From positions 2,356,001 through 2,420,000 of the forward strand of contig CAXXKX010000003.1 in NCBI GenBank assembly GCA_963676655.2: a stretch of DNA of 64,000 nucleotides. Reading direction: 5' to 3'. The notes beneath the pieces were generated by a model, which was given only the letters and a program-made list of their open reading frames with translations, made no database searches and was not told the DNA's origin. The translations under genes were made by a program, and so were the position numbers. Below, one piece after another: positions 61,075 through 64,000 of this stretch. Within the stretch, counting starts at the first letter, position 1; each line of letters begins with the position of its first letter. The DNA is from G963676655 sp963676655. GTDB taxonomy: Bacteria > Verrucomicrobiota > Lentisphaeria > Victivallales > Victivallaceae.

Positions 61075-61680
61075 TCAATCCATGTTGATTATCGAACGAA
61101 CTTTACCGCCGCGGAAAATTACCCGCCGAGAGGAAAAGTCCTTGATCTGGTAGATCCAGGTATCGTTTTTCAATGAAAAATTGCGGTGCGGCGGCGGATA
61201 GCCATAGGTCAGCAGAACTTCTTCACGGGTCATTTTCTGAACGACTCGGCCGTTGTCGATATCTTTCAGGAATTTTTTATCGATACCTTTGAGCAGCTGC
61301 GCCCGGTCTTTAAGCGTAAAGAGCTTCTGCAAATAAGAATCAAGGCTTTGCATCATGAGCTGTTCGTCGAACGTAACGGTGTATTTGGTTTCACTGTTGA
61401 CCGGATTGAACGAGATGTTCCAGGTATAGGAGTAGGGCGAAACGCGTGAAATATTTACCGTTTTTACATCAATCTGAGTTCCGAACGGGAGAATCTTGCC
61501 GAGAAGATGGTTGCGGGCGGAGATTTCATCGGGTTTGCGATACCAGATATTGAAGCGGGTATATACTTTATCATTCGGCTTTAACTGCAGCGCCTCCGGG
61601 AATCTTTCCGGTGAATTGCAGCCGCTGATCATTCCGACTGTGATAAGCGCGAGAATAACGTAAACAAATCTTTTCAGCAT
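61075..61680 (-). CDS. putative envelope lipoprotein with SmpA/OmlA-like C-terminus
   Basis: A 201-aa protein with a type II signal peptide and lipobox ISGC (lipidated Cys21). The mature part has a beta-rich middle (TRFNIWYRKPDEISARNHLL, PYSYTWNISFNPV). Its C-terminal half, GRVVQKMTREEVLLTYGYPP followed by DTWIYQIKDFSSRRVIFRGGKVRSI, resembles the BamE/SmpA layout 'G.....E....G.P......W.Y......V.F..G.V'. AAAGGTTTAATT precedes the ATG. It is first in an operon with murF and the heptosyltransferase gene, consistent with an envelope role. The family is tentative. Confidence 0.7.
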   Translation of the reverse strand: MLKRFVYVILALITVGMISGCNSPERFPEALQLKPNDKVYTRFNIWYRKPDEISARNHLLGKILPFGTQIDVKTVNISRVSPYSYTWNISFNPVNSETKYTVTFDEQLMMQSLDSYLQKLFTLKDRAQLLKGIDKKFLKDIDNGRVVQKMTREEVLLTYGYPPPHRNFSLKNDTWIYQIKDFSSRRVIFRGGKVRSIINMD

Positions 61681-61943
61681 AATTAAACCTTTCCGATAGA
61701 TGAATAAATACCAAATTGCTCCGCAAATATATACCCGAATGAACCTTTTTTCACATGTGTGAACACAAAAAAATACATTTTTTACTTCAATGAATCGGCT
61801 CGGAATTCATTATTTTGAAAAATTTAATAAAAATTCGGCACACACTTGGCGTTTTTTTTGAAAAACAGTAACTTTTGAGTGATTTTTAATAAAGAAATGG
61901 TATATTGATACAGATAACATATAATGAAAAATTTAAGGATGCT

Positions 61944-63032
61944 ATGATAACCACTGAAGTTGAACTGCGAAAAGTTATTGACGATGCGCTTCTGGCGGAA
62001 GCGGTGGCGCTGGATACGGAATTTGTCTGGGAACGTACTTTTTATCCCGATCTTGGGTTGGTTCAGTTGGCAATCGGTCGTGATTGTTATTTGATCGACC
62101 CGTTGGCGATAGAAGATTTGTCGGCTTTAGGCGAGCTGCTGGCGGCGCCGAAGGTGGTTAAAATTCTGCATGACGCTTTGCAGGATTTGCAAATCCTGAA
62201 GCGGGCCACCGGAGCCTATCCGGTCAATATCTTCGACACCCGCAGCGCGTATGGCTTTTGCAGCGACAGTTCGATTTTGTCTCTGGCCGCATTACTGGAA
62301 AAGGCCATCGGTATTCAACTGCCGAAAACGGAAACCAGGACCAATTGGCTGCAACGTCCGCTCAGCCCGGAACAACTGGAATATGCCAGTGATGACGTCA
62401 AGTATATGTGCGAGGTCAGAGATTTGATCATTAAGCAGTCAAAAGAAAACAATACCTATGGCTGGCTGATGGATGAAATGAGTCATTATGATGTGCCAGA
62501 GATCTATGATGATGTGGATCCGGGGGAGTATTTTCGGAAAATCAAAGGCACTGACCGGATGAGCCGGGAGCATTTGATGATTTTGCAGGATTTGGCGGCA
62601 TGGCGCGAACGGACCGCGCGTGACATCAACTGGCCGCGCGGACACGTTATTCATAATAATACTTTACTTGATCTGACCTGGAAACGTCCGACCCGGGTAG
62701 TCGATTTGAAACGGATCAAGAAACTTCATCCGAAGGCGATCGAGAAGCATGGAGAGGAAATAGTTGAAACGATCGAAGCCGCGATGGCTAAGCCGGAGCA
62801 TCTGCATCCGGAGAAGCCGGAACTGTTAAGAGATAAGGCGCTCAACAAAAAAGCGGATAAACTCATTGAGGCGATTGAAGAAAAGGCTGTCACTTTGAAT
62901 ATTGATCCGGCTTTGGTCGGATCGAAAAAAGAGATTCGGACTTTTATTTATTCAACGGCCGGCGGCGAAGCTTCCGTGGAACAGTTTTTTAATGGTTGGC
63001 GATATGAATTCATTGAGGATCTTCTGAAATAA
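61944..63032 (+). CDS. rnd: ribonuclease D
   Basis: 3'-5' exoribonuclease of tRNA and small RNA processing. I use the ATG at 61944 (362 aa), preceded by AAGGA. The earlier TTG (61905) lies inside the extended -10 element TGGTATATT at 61898-61906. DEDD exonuclease motifs: ALDTEFVWERTFYPDLGLVQL (quoted at limit; Asp-x-Glu), LHDALQDLQIL, and YASDDVKYM (Tyr, Asp). An HRDC domain follows (about residues 205-280, LQDLAAWRERTARDINWPRG and LDLTWKRP). The C-terminal region (about 285-362) looks like a second HRDC-like domain. Confidence 0.88.
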   Translation: MITTEVELRKVIDDALLAEAVALDTEFVWERTFYPDLGLVQLAIGRDCYLIDPLAIEDLSALGELLAAPKVVKILHDALQDLQILKRATGAYPVNIFDTRSAYGFCSDSSILSLAALLEKAIGIQLPKTETRTNWLQRPLSPEQLEYASDDVKYMCEVRDLIIKQSKENNTYGWLMDEMSHYDVPEIYDDVDPGEYFRKIKGTDRMSREHLMILQDLAAWRERTARDINWPRGHVIHNNTLLDLTWKRPTRVVDLKRIKKLHPKAIEKHGEEIVETIEAAMAKPEHLHPEKPELLRDKALNKKADKLIEAIEEKAVTLNIDPALVGSKKEIRTFIYSTAGGEASVEQFFNGWRYEFIEDLLK

Positions 63033-63068
63033 TATTTATGCCTGGAAACAGGGACATTGGAGTAACAG

Positions 63069-64000
63069 ATGAACGCTACTACATATCGGGATTGGGAAAC
63101 ATTTGTCCGGGGACAGGGTATTCCTGAGATACGGGCGCGTATTCTTGAGTCCTGGAACCGTTCCCGGCAGTCCGGTCTCAGTCCGCATGTTTTTCCCGGT
63201 TTGTCACATGAAACATCCGGTGGCAGGTTGAACAATGACGAGTTCTTTGAAATGATCCGGGGGCATGCCGAGCGTTATATAAATGCCGCGGTCTCGCAAA
63301 AGATATCCGCGATATTCTGTTCTCCTGAAGGTACGGTTACGGAAATCCTTACCGTGTCGGACAGTATGGCATCGGTTTTGGCTAGTGCCGGAATCAGAGC
63401 AGGGATATCCCTGGCGGAAAACTCGGCAGGAACTAATGCCGCCGCAATGACTCTGTTGCTGAGAGTTGCGACTATTTGTCGCGGACCGGAACATTATCTT
63501 GAAAAATTCCACCAGTTTGCGTCGGTCGCGCTGCCGTTGTTTGACGCGGAGGCGGATTTTCGCGGGGCTCTGGCGTTGTTCGGGGTAATGCCGGACGTCG
63601 ATACCCCGGCTTTGCGTGGTGTGGTGGCAATGATGATTCAGTTATTCGACCGGGAGGTTCGGATGCAGCGTCATGTGAGGCTCAATGACGAACTGCGGCA
63701 GTTGCAGCGGCGGATGTTCAAAGAGGATATCAAGCCGATGCTGATGATAAACCGTAACGGCTATGTGCGGCAGATGAATCCGGCGGCAATGAAAATGTTT
63801 GAGGTCAACGAACCGTTTTTTGAGAGCAACAACCTGGAACGTAAAGCGCGGTTTTCTCCTTCTTTGCGCGAAATCGCCAAGTCGGCCATTCCGTGCAAGG
63901 CGCGTAAAATGGAAATCACTCTGGATGATCGCCGGATCGAGGTTAATTATGAAAAGAACCCGATCTACAGTGAGAAAGATGAATTTCTCGGAAATATGAT
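63069..64000 (+). CDS. AcoR-like GAF/PAS regulator, truncated by the window edge
   Basis: An open frame of at least 310 residues running off the end of the window. The start follows CTGGAAACAGGG and the family beginning IRARILESWNRSRQSGLSPH. A GAF-like domain follows, with the hallmark SLAENSAGTNAAAMTLLLRV and CRGPEHY, then a linker helix and a PAS-like domain (PMLMINRNGYVRQMNPAAMKMF). This is the N-terminal layout of sigma-54 activators related to AcoR; the AAA+ and Fis-type domains would lie beyond 64000. It is 36 bp after rnd. The effector is unknown. Confidence 0.8.
   Translation, partial: MNATTYRDWETFVRGQGIPEIRARILESWNRSRQSGLSPHVFPGLSHETSGGRLNNDEFFEMIRGHAERYINAAVSQKISAIFCSPEGTVTEILTVSDSMASVLASAGIRAGISLAENSAGTNAAAMTLLLRVATICRGPEHYLEKFHQFASVALPLFDAEADFRGALALFGVMPDVDTPALRGVVAMMIQLFDREVRMQRHVRLNDELRQLQRRMFKEDIKPMLMINRNGYVRQMNPAAMKMFEVNEPFFESNNLERKARFSPSLREIAKSAIPCKARKMEITLDDRRIEVNYEKNPIYSEKDEFLGNM

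Overview
The window looks like chromosome from a Gram-negative bacterium of the PVC group, most probably Lentisphaerota (Victivallis/Lentisphaera type). This is inferred from several things: a type II pseudopilin with a C-terminal H-x-DG motif embedded in a sugar catabolic cluster, a RAYT-family transposase, peptidoglycan and heptosyltransferase genes, a DapA-like/BNR/SGNH/SSS carbohydrate cluster, and a GC content that by eye sits in the high 40s. No rRNA, tRNA, CRISPR array or prophage was seen.

Layout. 1-5.1 kb: truA; a reverse-strand cell-elongation pair (rodA plus a PBP pedestal lacking its transpeptidase); a secreted protein; a lipoprotein; trmO. 5.2-7.7 kb: a stand-alone receiver protein and a REC-HisKA-HATPase-REC hybrid kinase. 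7.7-13.2 kb: leuA behind a strong promoter and a ~300 nt leader, then dacA-like, PHP and EamA genes. 13.3-17.0 kb (reverse): carbamoyltransferase, SGNH hydrolase, a 52-aa DUF5989 membrane peptide and SxtJ, with promoter and terminator visible. 17.0-22.7 kb (reverse): parE-parC (type IIA topoisomerase with an odd acidic tail) and an M20 amidohydrolase. 23.0-24.0 kb: RAYT transposase. 24.1-27.8 kb: ymdB-nadC-ruvA and a PHP-like gene. 27.9-35.7 kb: a divergent AraC regulator and a seven-gene sialic-acid-like uptake/degradation cluster. 35.7-36.8 kb: a 1.1 kb AT-rich non-coding region. 36.8-52.4 kb: a type I secretion locus with two small orphan genes, a 3504-aa beta-helix/RTX-like giant protein, an ABC exporter with two tandem C39-like domains, and an HlyD adaptor. 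52.4-56.3 kb: a LOG gene, then rpsP-khpA-trmD-rplS-rnhB behind a structured leader. 56.8-58.5 kb: thrS without a TGS domain. 58.6-61.7 kb (reverse): lipoprotein-murF-heptosyltransferase. 61.9-64.0 kb: rnd and a truncated AcoR-like regulator.

The most notable material is: (a) the giant-protein secretion locus; (b) a family of 21-bp REP-like palindromes scattered in intergenic DNA, one just upstream of the RAYT gene, whose arms vary with compensating base changes; (c) the PBP pedestal without a catalytic domain beside rodA; (d) a concentric ~160 bp palindromic element upstream of rpsP; and (e) several candidate RNA leaders and operators (leuA, rpsP, thrS, the sialic-acid-like cluster).
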